From: JABFRJ01 sp031365465
GTDB taxonomy: Bacteria; Pseudomonadota; Alphaproteobacteria; Rhizobiales; Hyphomicrobiaceae
DNA length: 22,357 bases
Assembly (NCBI GenBank): GCA_031365465.1
Contig: JANLYD010000370.1
Location: 1 to 22,357, forward strand
Reading direction: 5' to 3'
The first letter of the stretch is position 1; each line of letters opens with the position of its first letter. Positions 8,696 through 15,232 of the stretch are shown here, piece after piece. A program made the translations under genes and the position numbers. Under the pieces are notes generated by a model. It was not told the DNA's origin. It searched no databases and was given only the letters and a program-made list of their open reading frames with translations.

Positions 8696-9058
8696 TTATT
8701 TCCGGATCGCGACGTCAGAAGAGCCGCCTTTGATGCGCGGACGCGGTGCGTCATACATATTGCACTTTTTTTCCGGCCGATAATATTCGATCATGACGCA
8801 GGACTTGGTCTGCAGACATCGGCGCGCACAGCCGTCGTAGTCGATGCCATATTTGATGTCGAAGCCAGGACCTTCAACCCAGACACCGCGCACCCGCTCC
8901 ATCGTTCCACGCGCCGCAGCGGCCGCCGCGCCAGCTGACGATGCCGAATCCGTGACCGCCGTTTGCGCCACCGCCGACAGGCTCGTCGCAGCCGCTGCAC
9001 ACGCGACGATCATGGCACGGATCAACGTTCCGGCTGCACTCTGCACTGTCACTCGCAT
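8696..9058 (-). CDS. Small secreted PAN/Apple-domain-like protein
   Basis: This 120-residue protein has a signal peptide with cleavage near AVAQ (about residue 32). An Ala-rich linker leads to a short domain: VEGPGFDIKYG, then the cysteine series CARRCLQTKSC and a fourth cysteine in KKCNMYD. This spacing fits PAN/Apple-type modules, where the cysteines form disulfides and the domain binds protein or carbohydrate. The ATG is preceded by GGAG at a good distance. It starts 13 bases after the stop of the cytochrome gene on the same strand, so the two are very likely cotranscribed. It could be an accessory or docking partner of that cytochrome, which is inference only. Confidence 0.75.
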   Translation of the reverse strand: MRVTVQSAAGTLIRAMIVACAAAATSLSAVAQTAVTDSASSAGAAAAAARGTMERVRGVWVEGPGFDIKYGIDYDGCARRCLQTKSCVMIEYYRPEKKCNMYDAPRPRIKGGSSDVAIRK

Positions 9059-9071
9059 GTCATCTCCGTCC

Positions 9072-10814
9072 TCATTCCCGGATCAACTCACCCCACGACT
9101 TCGTCGTGTGGCAACTCGCGCACATTTGCCGTCGGCCACGGTGCACATCATCTTTCTTATGACAATTGACGCACGCGCGCGGGTTGTCGCTGGCCACGAC
9201 CGGCTCCCCCACCATCGTCGTGTGACACGACGCACACTCTATTTTCGTATGCTGGCCGGTCAGCGCAAATCCGGTTTCTGCGGCACTGTGGGCGAACTGT
9301 TTGTTCTTCTGCTTGAGCTTGAGCGCAGCAATCTGCTCGACGAGGGTGCGTGGCTTGGCTCCGAGTGCCATCGAGGGGTCATCGAAACGCTTTTGCAAAT
9401 CGGCGATCGCATCGCCAGCCTTGTCGGTCGCGGCAGCGCTTGTGGACGGCATCAAGGGTGACGGAATGTCGGCAGCGCGCGGCGTCTCGGCTTGACGCTC
9501 GGTGGTCTTGTCCGGAACCCGCACGGCAGCAGCGGGCGCAACCGACTGTGCTGCCGAAGCGGATGTCGCAGGGGGCCGTTTTGCAATCGTCGGCGGCGTG
9601 ATCAAAATCGGCGACTGACTTGCCCCGACCTCGCCATTGTGCGGCACCGTCGTGATGCGGCGCACCGGCATCCCACGCACGGCTCGGGGCGCCGAAGCCG
9701 ATGCGGTTCCCGCAGCACCCGCATCCGTCGCGTCTGGAAAGGTTGCGCCCTCGAATGCCACCCCCGTTGCTGCGGGGATGGCCGCCGCAGACATGCCGTC
9801 GAAGGTCCAGACCGTCTTGATGTGCAGCCCCATCGCGATCAGCATGATCAGGAACGCCGGCATATGAAACAGCCGCCAGCGCGCCCACACTTGCTCCCGC
9901 ACCGAACGGCTGGCGCCGCGACGCGCTGACCGCATGTACGCACCGAAGTGCTGACCGACGAACGAACGCAACCGTGCACGCTCCGCGTCAGCCATTGTCA
10001 ATTGCTCGCCGCACGACGAAAGATGCCACGCGATCTTTTTCGCAAGCTCGCTGCGCCGGCGTTCCATCCGCATCCGCGCCATCAGGCTCGCACGCAATCC
10101 GCTCCGCGGGGTCAACAACGCTGCATCGAACGCATCGAGATCGGCTTGCAGCGCCTCGCGCGACGAATGCATGGCATCGAGCCCGATCAGCGTCGACGAA
10201 ATCGCATCCAGATGCGCGCGCGCGATCTGCTTGTTCGCATAAAAATCCGCACTCACGCTGGCGTAAATGAAATGCCCGATGATCCCGCTAGACGCCACCG
10301 CCAGCATCGCCCACAGCGCCACGTTCGCGTCAGGCGCGCCGTGACCGAAATTGCTGTGATACAAAATCAGCACCGGCCCCGCGATCCCGAAGATCATATG
10401 CAGGTGAAACCATCCGCCGACGCTACCGGCGAAACGTCGCCGCGCCAGGGCTTTTCGCAACGGATAGAGCAGCAGCAGCGCCATCATCGTGGCCCCGGTG
10501 ATGCCCAACCAGAATCGGATGCCGCCGCCGAAATGGATATCGACGAGTATTCGCCGCAGCATGCCAAGCCAGCGATCGGCACTAGCATGGCCAGTTTCTA
10601 TCTCCGGCATGAACGCCAGCAGAAGTCCGGGCACCAAAGCGATTGCCGCCAGCGCCAGATAAACCGACACGGTGGCCGTCCGCATGCCGTAGCGCAGACC
10701 GGGACCGGCAGCGGCGCTTGCAGCGGCGGCAACAGGCGACCGCTCGTTTGACGCAGCTTTCACCTGCGCCCCGAGCGTCGCCCCAGCCGTCCCCCTGTTC
10801 GCCGATGAGACCAA
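9072..10814 (-). CDS. Membrane b-type cytochrome fused to a periplasmic triheme c-type domain
   Basis: This 580-residue protein has five predicted membrane helices, near residues 48-69, 100-119, 134-153, 165-185 and 313-335. Helix 3 carries H139 and H153 and helix 5 carries H317 and H331. Both pairs have HX13H spacing, typical of two stacked b hemes in ferric-reductase/NOX-like bundles; helix 4 has H181. The 186-312 loop is strongly basic, which puts it in the cytoplasm and the C-terminus in the periplasm. After a long Pro/Ala-rich linker come three c-heme sites, C527-H531, C548-H552 and C565-H569, in a c3/c7-like arrangement. The start is uncertain: TTG 10814 is used, and an in-frame ATG at 10685 would begin just before helix 1. 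It probably forms an operon with the PAN gene and is divergent from the ferredoxin-flavoprotein gene. Confidence 0.82.
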   Translation of the reverse strand: MVSSANRGTAGATLGAQVKAASNERSPVAAAASAAAGPGLRYGMRTATVSVYLALAAIALVPGLLLAFMPEIETGHASADRWLGMLRRILVDIHFGGGIRFWLGITGATMMALLLLYPLRKALARRRFAGSVGGWFHLHMIFGIAGPVLILYHSNFGHGAPDANVALWAMLAVASSGIIGHFIYASVSADFYANKQIARAHLDAISSTLIGLDAMHSSREALQADLDAFDAALLTPRSGLRASLMARMRMERRRSELAKKIAWHLSSCGEQLTMADAERARLRSFVGQHFGAYMRSARRGASRSVREQVWARWRLFHMPAFLIMLIAMGLHIKTVWTFDGMSAAAIPAATGVAFEGATFPDATDAGAAGTASASAPRAVRGMPVRRITTVPHNGEVGASQSPILITPPTIAKRPPATSASAAQSVAPAAAVRVPDKTTERQAETPRAADIPSPLMPSTSAAATDKAGDAIADLQKRFDDPSMALGAKPRTLVEQIAALKLKQKNKQFAHSAAETGFALTGQHTKIECASCHTTMVGEPVVASDNPRACVNCHKKDDVHRGRRQMCASCHTTKSWGELIRE

Positions 10815-10883
10815 GCGTTGCCATGCTCCGATGACGGCCCTGTCGATGGGCCGGGTTGCCTCGCACGCATACGCAACGAAGTG

Positions 10884-10912
10884 TTCAATATTGTGATGTA
10901 CCGCATTTTAAT
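10884..10912 (+). promoter_or_regulatory. Candidate promoter for the ferredoxin-flavoprotein gene
   Basis: In the 161-base divergent gap an AT-rich patch contains TTCAAT (10884-10889) and TTTAAT (10907-10912), 17 bases apart. The -10 matches consensus at 5/6 and the -35 only at 3/6. Transcription would start about 55 bases before the ATG at 10976. The minus-strand promoter for the cytochrome must lie in the same gap but was not resolved. Confidence 0.3.
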
Positions 10913-10975
10913 TAACGGCGCATTCAGGCGGCCCGCCGCCTCGCTCGTGCCGCAAGTCGACGGCACAACCGCGCC

Positions 10976-12295
10976 ATGCTTCAGGGTCTACCCACAACCG
11001 GTCATCATTACGCAGACTATGCGCTGGCGCTGGTCGCGTTATGGCTGGTGTTCGGCGCCTATCGCATGTGGCGCGAGCGCGCCGCCACAAACCGGCTCGA
11101 TCGCGCCACCGATGCCGGCGACGACGAACCACCCTCCCTGCATCCCATTATCAACGCCGAAAAATGCGTCGGCTGCGGCGCGTGCACGCATGCCTGCCCG
11201 GAGGGCGATATTCTCGGCATGATCGGCGGCAAGGCGCAGTTGCTCGAGCCTTCGTCGTGCATCGGACATGGGGCGTGCCGGGCGGCCTGCCCGGTCGGCG
11301 CCATCGATTTGGTGTTCGGCAGTGCGCGGCGCGGCGTCGACATTCCGGTGGTGTCCCCCCAGTTCGAATCCAATATTCCCGGCCTCTACATCGCCGGCGA
11401 ACTGGGCGGCATGGGCCTCGTTGCCAACGCCATCGAGCAAGGCAAGCAGGCCATCGATTCGATCGCGCGCCGCAACGACGCCAAAACCGACGACGCCTAC
11501 GACGTGGTCATCGTCGGCGGCGGCCCGGCCGGCATCAGCGCCACTTTGCAAGCAAAGCACAAAGGGCTCCGCCATTTGACGTTGGAGCAGGAGCAGCTCG
11601 GCGGCACTGTCGCCCATTATCCGCGCCGCAAGGTCGTCATGACACGCCATGCCGTGCTGCCGCTCTATGGCAAAGTCCGCTTCAAGCGCGTGCGCAAGGA
11701 GCGGCTGCTGGAGCTCTGGCACAGCGTGATCGCCAAAACCGGCATCGAAATCCTGCAAGGCGTTCGCGTCGAGCGTATCACACCGACAGCCGGCCGTTTC
11801 GAAATCACCACCTCGGCCGGACCCGCAACCGCGACAACTGTTTTGCTCGCGACCGGACGTCGTGGATCCCCGCGCAAACTGGGCGTCCCCGGTGAGGCAT
11901 TGAGCAAAGTCGTCTACCGGTTGGATGCACCGTCGCAATATCGCGGCCAGAATGTCTTGATCGTCGGCGGCGGCGACAGTGCGCTTGAAACCGCCATCGC
12001 TCTTGCACGCATCCCCGTGAAGAGCATCATTCTATGCCATCGCGGCCCCGCCTTCGACCGTGCCCGCTCCCAGACGCGGCAGCGTTTCGCCGCCGCGCAG
12101 AAAAGCGGCACACTACAAGTCCTCTTCGGATCGTATGTGCGCGCAATCGAACCTGCCCGCGTTGCCGTCGAACAGGACGGCGTGATGCGCTCGTTTCCGA
12201 ACGATGCCGTCATTATCTGCGCGGGTGGCGTTCTGCCGACGCTGTTGCTGGACGATATCGGCGTCAGCGTGGAGCGCAAATTCGGCACGGCGTAA
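10976..12295 (+). CDS. Membrane-anchored ferredoxin / FAD-NAD(P) oxidoreductase fusion
   Basis: This 439-residue protein begins with one membrane helix (about 13-29) followed by basic residues, which places the rest in the cytoplasm. A ferredoxin domain follows. C64, C67, C70 and C74 form one complete CX2CX2CX3CP motif. The second site has C95, C101 and C105, with His98 where a cysteine is expected. Residues 135-160 resemble the C-terminal FAD motif of thioredoxin reductases (GLYIAGELGG then AIEQG). Only after it come the FAD-binding GGGPAG (181-186) and the NAD(P)-binding GGGDSA (331-336). The protein ends shortly after AVIICAGG. This suggests NAD(P)H-FAD-FeS electron transfer. It lies divergent from the b/c cytochrome gene. 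The redox CxxC of thioredoxin reductase is absent. Confidence 0.85.
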   Translation: MLQGLPTTGHHYADYALALVALWLVFGAYRMWRERAATNRLDRATDAGDDEPPSLHPIINAEKCVGCGACTHACPEGDILGMIGGKAQLLEPSSCIGHGACRAACPVGAIDLVFGSARRGVDIPVVSPQFESNIPGLYIAGELGGMGLVANAIEQGKQAIDSIARRNDAKTDDAYDVVIVGGGPAGISATLQAKHKGLRHLTLEQEQLGGTVAHYPRRKVVMTRHAVLPLYGKVRFKRVRKERLLELWHSVIAKTGIEILQGVRVERITPTAGRFEITTSAGPATATTVLLATGRRGSPRKLGVPGEALSKVVYRLDAPSQYRGQNVLIVGGGDSALETAIALARIPVKSIILCHRGPAFDRARSQTRQRFAAAQKSGTLQVLFGSYVRAIEPARVAVEQDGVMRSFPNDAVIICAGGVLPTLLLDDIGVSVERKFGTA

Positions 12296-12306
12296 TCGCG
12301 CGGCCA

Positions 12307-12458
12307 GCGCGGATGCTGGTGGGCATCCGAAGCGCAACAAGAATGCGCGGATGCGGGTCGGCATCCACAGCGCAACAAGAATGCGCGGATGCGGGTAGGC
12401 ATCCGAAGCGCAACCAACATGCGCGGATGCGGGTCGGCATCCGAAGCGCACTTGGCAT
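12307..12458. repeat. Four tandem 38-bp hairpin repeats
   Basis: Units start at 12307, 12345, 12383 and 12421, each 38 bp long. Every unit holds the arms GGATGC and GCATCC around a six-base loop, with GCGC on both outer sides. The arms are identical in all four units while the loop changes (TGGTGG, GGGTCG, GGGTAG, GGGTCG), and the last eight bases of the fourth unit diverge. The array begins 11 bases after the flavoprotein stop codon. The period is not a multiple of three, so it is not a coding repeat. REP-like roles in mRNA 3' end protection, termination or protein binding are possible. Confidence 0.9.
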
Positions 12459-12463
12459 GTGGA

Positions 12464-12544
12464 CCGTCGCCGGACAGTAGCTGCCTCCCGCGTCGGGGAG
12501 GGAGGTGTGTGGCGGTGCGGAAAGCGACCACCATCCGGCGACGG
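12464..12544. repeat. Large inverted repeat with inner hairpin
   Basis: A perfect 11-bp arm at 12464-12474 (CCGTCGCCGGA) is inverted at 12534-12544. Inside, CCTCCC (12484-12489) pairs with GGGAGG (12496-12501). The shape could be a branched RNA structure or a decayed palindromic element. It starts six bases after the tandem hairpin array. Confidence 0.6.
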
Positions 12545-12553
12545 AACTCCTGA

Positions 12554-12585
12554 TCAGCAAAGCTTGCGCCGGCTGAGTTTTATTT
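12554..12585 (+). terminator. Weak terminator-like hairpin
   Basis: TCAGC (12554-12558) pairs with GCTGA (12572-12576) and is followed by GTTTTATTT. The stem is short and the loop is 13 bases, so this is only a weak candidate for ending transcripts from the flavoprotein gene. Confidence 0.25.
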
Positions 12586-12667
12586 GAATGATCCTGGGCA
12601 TTGTCGCCGTTCTAAAATCGACCTGATATTCAGACTGACGCGCGAATAACCCAACATTCGAATTTCT

Positions 12668-12783
12668 GGGACGGCGGCGAAGCGGGGATCCACCACCGTC
12701 CCTCCCGGGAGTGCGCCTTGCGGCATGCTCCCGAACTCTAAAATAATCGAAATAGAACGCATAATGCGTAATTGTCGATTATT
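12668..12783. repeat. Three consecutive hairpins, candidate structured RNA or regulatory DNA
   Basis: GGGACGG (12668-12674) pairs with CCGTCCC (12696-12702). CGGGAG (12706-12711) pairs with CTCCCG (12728-12733), with a further three pairs nearer the loop. AATAATCGA (12742-12750) pairs with TCGATTATT (12775-12783) and encloses ACGCAT-A-ATGCGT (12757-12769). The third is AT-rich and nearly symmetric, so it could also be a protein-binding operator. Confidence 0.5.
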
Positions 12784-13121
12784 CCCCCATATGTACAAAA
12801 CCGTTCGATTTGACGTGCACGCCCACGATCTCTTTCGCTTATGTCGTTCGTTGGTGTCGGGCACCGCGTCGTTTCGTTGATCTATTAACGACTTTGATCG
12901 TGACGACTTTTCGGCGGTGAGAAGGTTTTTTGACGAATTTTACCATTCGACCGGTTTCGACGCTTCGAAACTCCATTGAAGCAGCCATTTTTGCTCGTAA
13001 AAACAAACCGGACGAATAGCGGGTGCAATCGGCTCCGCCGTTTACACTCGTGGCAGCCATGTGTCAGACAACTGATCAAAATAACGCTTCGACGTCGATC
13101 ATCCATCGCACGGCGGCCGCG

Positions 13122-13149
13122 TTGTATGTTCCCGCGCAGCTGTTACAGT
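13122..13149 (+). promoter_or_regulatory. Weak candidate promoter for the dehydrogenase gene
   Basis: TTGTAT (13122-13127) and TACAGT (13144-13149) are 16 bases apart and each match consensus at 4/6. Transcription would start near 13156, about 36 bases before the ATG. Confidence 0.22.
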
Positions 13150-13191
13150 TTCCGCAAGCCAAATCAGTTCGTTCAGCAGCAGAGGTCTTTC

Positions 13192-13878
13192 ATGCTCACT
13201 TGCCTCATCACCGGCGCCAATCGCGGCATTGGCCTGGAACTTACGCGTCACTACGCCGGCACCGGCGCGACGGTCCTTGCGTGTGCCCGCGACCCCGGGC
13301 ACGCAACCGAATTGCTCGCTTTGAAGGCCGCCCATCCCAGCCTCGAGATCCACCCGGCCGACGTCACCGATCAAGCCAGTCTCGCGCAGTTGGCGGCTCG
13401 CCTCGAAGGCCGCACCATCGATCGCCTGATCGCCAATGCCGGCGTCATCGGGCCACGTGGCGGCCTTGCCGATTCCGCCAACACCGCGAAGATCTGGGCA
13501 GACGTCATGGCGGTCAACGTAACGGGCGTTTTCCTCACCGTCGCCGCGCTCGCCGGCCGCCTATCCGCATCGGGAAAAATCGCGATCGTCTCCTCGCGCA
13601 TGGGCTCGTCGACGGCCGCAGCCGGCTCCAGCTACCTCTACCGCTCGTCGAAGGCCGCAGCCGCCAATCTCGGCGCAAATTTTGCCGTCGAGCTGAAGCC
13701 GAAAGGGATCGCCGTCGGCGTCTACCATCCCGGCTGGGTCAAGACCGACATGGGCGGCGCGGGTGCCGACATCGCCCCGGCCGTCAGTGCCAAAGGCTTG
13801 GCGGCCCGCATCGAGCATCTGAGCCTCGCGACGACCGGTGTGTTCGAAGACTATGCCGGCGCCGCCATCGCCTATTGA
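13192..13878 (+). CDS. Short-chain dehydrogenase/reductase (SDR)
   Basis: This 228-residue classical-type SDR has the cofactor motif TGANRGIG at 7-14, NAG at 82-84, catalytic serine in the VSS segment (134-135) and the YRSSK active-site pair Y150 and K154, followed by HPGWVKTDMGG at 179-189. It should be a cytoplasmic NAD(P)(H)-dependent oxidoreductase acting on a carbonyl or alcohol. The layout resembles the C-factor/sniffer-like carbonyl reductases; the substrate is unknown. ATG 13192 is chosen because AGAGG lies six bases upstream and the cofactor fold begins right after it. Longer upstream versions have no SDR-like sequence. A hairpin follows the stop codon directly. Confidence 0.92.
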   Translation: MLTCLITGANRGIGLELTRHYAGTGATVLACARDPGHATELLALKAAHPSLEIHPADVTDQASLAQLAARLEGRTIDRLIANAGVIGPRGGLADSANTAKIWADVMAVNVTGVFLTVAALAGRLSASGKIAIVSSRMGSSTAAAGSSYLYRSSKAAAANLGANFAVELKPKGIAVGVYHPGWVKTDMGGAGADIAPAVSAKGLAARIEHLSLATTGVFEDYAGAAIAY

Positions 13879-13906
13879 GCAGCGGCGCGAACACCCTCGT
13901 CGCTGC
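13879..13906 (+). terminator. Hairpin directly after the dehydrogenase stop codon
   Basis: GCAGCGGCG (13879-13887) pairs with CGTCGCTGC (13898-13906), with one G-U pair, around ten bases. No T-tract follows, so it may protect the mRNA end or act only weakly as a terminator. Confidence 0.35.
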
Positions 13907-14080
13907 AAACGCGCAGAGTCCTCGCTAAACGGGGATAACTCGGCCTTTTCGAGCCATTTCGGCTTTGCGCGTGCCATTTGAAGCGCCAAAAGACCCTGGA
14001 TACGGGTGTAGTCACTAATCTATCCCCGCTGTCGTTTTCTGCGGTATTCTAAGCGCTGCGCCTTACACTCAGAGATCGTC

Positions 14081-15184
14081 ATGTCACCCAGCCAACTTCC
14101 CCTGCTCATCGGCCTGCTCGCGGCTCTGCTCGTTGTGCTGGTGCTGATCCTGCGGCAGCTCCGCTCTGGTGCCATAGTGATCGCATCCGAACCTGAAACC
14201 GCACCCGTGTCGGCCACCGCCGATGACACAATGCCGGCATCTCAGCCAACCATGACCAGATCCCAGTCAAAACCGCTGTCCTTCCCGTCGTCCAGCCGCG
14301 CCCGCGCGGCCCCGCCCGCTGCTGCACCCGCCGGCGCAATCACTTCGTGGGGCTATCAGCTGCAGAACCTCGACCTCGATGTCGCGGCCCACGCGCCCTT
14401 CGACGCCCTCGTCATCGACACCACCCGTGACGGCTCCGACGAAACGGCTTTGACACCGGCAGACCTCGCCCGCCTCCAGCGCAAGTCCGACGGCAGTCGC
14501 CGGCACGTGTTCGCCTATCTCTCCATCGGCGAAGCCGAAAGCTATCGCGCCTACTGGGATAAAAGTTGGAAGCGGTCAAAACCCGCATGGCTGCTGGGCG
14601 AAAACCCAGACTGGAAGGAGAACTATGCCGTCTGCTTCTGGGACGACGGTTGGCAGAACATCATGTGCGGCTCGCCCGAGGCCCGTCTCGATCGCGTTTT
14701 GGCCGCCGGATTCGACGGCGTCTATCTCGACAAATGCGACGTCTTCGACGATCTCAAGCGCCGGTACAAATCCACCGCCGCAACCCGCTCCGACATCGAA
14801 GGCGACATGGTGCAATTCATCGCCAACCTGTCGGCGTACGCCAAGGCGCGCAATCCCGCGTTCAAGGTCATCATGCAGAATGCTGAGGATTTGCTGGAGC
14901 GTCCGGACCTGCGCGCCTGCCTCGACGGCGTCGCGAAGGAAGAACTGGTTTACGGCGCCGACAAGCCTGAGAAGCTCAATTCGACCGACGACTTCGAGCA
15001 TTCGCGCGCCATGCTCGACCTGATGCGCACCGACGGCAAACTGGTACTGGTCGTGGAGTATCTGAACGACAAAAACAAAATCAACCACGCCGACGAGGTG
15101 CTTCGCCCGCTCGGATTCGTGCTCTACATCGCACCCAAAAATCGTGAGCTCGATCGCCTGAACTTCGAGACGATGAGCGCTTAG
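14081..15184 (+). CDS. Membrane-anchored GH114 / TM1410-like putative glycoside hydrolase
   Basis: This 367-residue protein has one N-terminal membrane helix (about 7-25), a Ser/Pro/Ala-rich linker to about 85 and then a catalytic-type domain (88-367). Recognisable family segments are WGYQLQN (90-96), AYLSIGEAESYRAYW (145-159), FDGVYLDKCDVFD (211-223) and QNAEDLL (266-272). These fit the endo-alpha-1,4-polygalactosaminidase (GH114) and TM1410/MJ1477 families, TIM-barrel enzymes or homologs. Acidic residues in SIGEAES and at D217 are the likely active-site candidates. The domain would face the periplasm and could act on an amino-sugar exopolymer, but no polysaccharide genes lie nearby to confirm this. 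The ATG is preceded by a weak GAGA site. Confidence 0.82.
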   Translation: MSPSQLPLLIGLLAALLVVLVLILRQLRSGAIVIASEPETAPVSATADDTMPASQPTMTRSQSKPLSFPSSSRARAAPPAAAPAGAITSWGYQLQNLDLDVAAHAPFDALVIDTTRDGSDETALTPADLARLQRKSDGSRRHVFAYLSIGEAESYRAYWDKSWKRSKPAWLLGENPDWKENYAVCFWDDGWQNIMCGSPEARLDRVLAAGFDGVYLDKCDVFDDLKRRYKSTAATRSDIEGDMVQFIANLSAYAKARNPAFKVIMQNAEDLLERPDLRACLDGVAKEELVYGADKPEKLNSTDDFEHSRAMLDLMRTDGKLVLVVEYLNDKNKINHADEVLRPLGFVLYIAPKNRELDRLNFETMSA

Positions 15185-15232
15185 AACAGGCCCATCGAGG
15201 AACGCGCAGTCGCTCTCACCGACCGCCTCCAG

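Larger units (their letters stand above)
12296..13191. other. Gene-poor intergenic region, hairpin-rich and partly AT-rich
   Basis: This gap of about 900 bases has no convincing gene. The first part (to about 12545) is GC-rich and holds tandem and nested inverted repeats. From about 12580 the sequence becomes clearly richer in A and T than the neighbours, with three consecutive hairpins at 12668-12783 and a further one, GTTTCGA-CGCT-TCGAAAC, at 12954-12971. A weak hairpin at 12554-12576 followed by GTTTTATTT could end transcription of the preceding gene. The last 70 bases should hold the promoter of the dehydrogenase. Confidence 0.6.

Noticed and set aside
10582..10866. Short minus-strand frame starting with ATG at the front of the cytochrome gene
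   Set aside because: It is out of frame with the cytochrome and lacks any motif; it only highlights that the cytochrome start (TTG 10814 or ATG 10685) is uncertain.
12307..12458. Possible small CRISPR array
   Set aside because: The repeats are directly adjacent with no unique spacers, the variation lies in the loop, and no cas genes are present.
12580..12864. A 94-codon minus-strand open frame in the gene-poor gap
   Set aside because: It runs through three hairpins, has no recognisable motif and no clear ribosome site. It might be a decayed gene remnant but cannot be supported.
12976..13191. Upstream extension of the dehydrogenase reading frame
   Set aside because: The added sequence is not SDR-like; AGAGG six bases before ATG 13192 and the cofactor motif right after it mark the true start.
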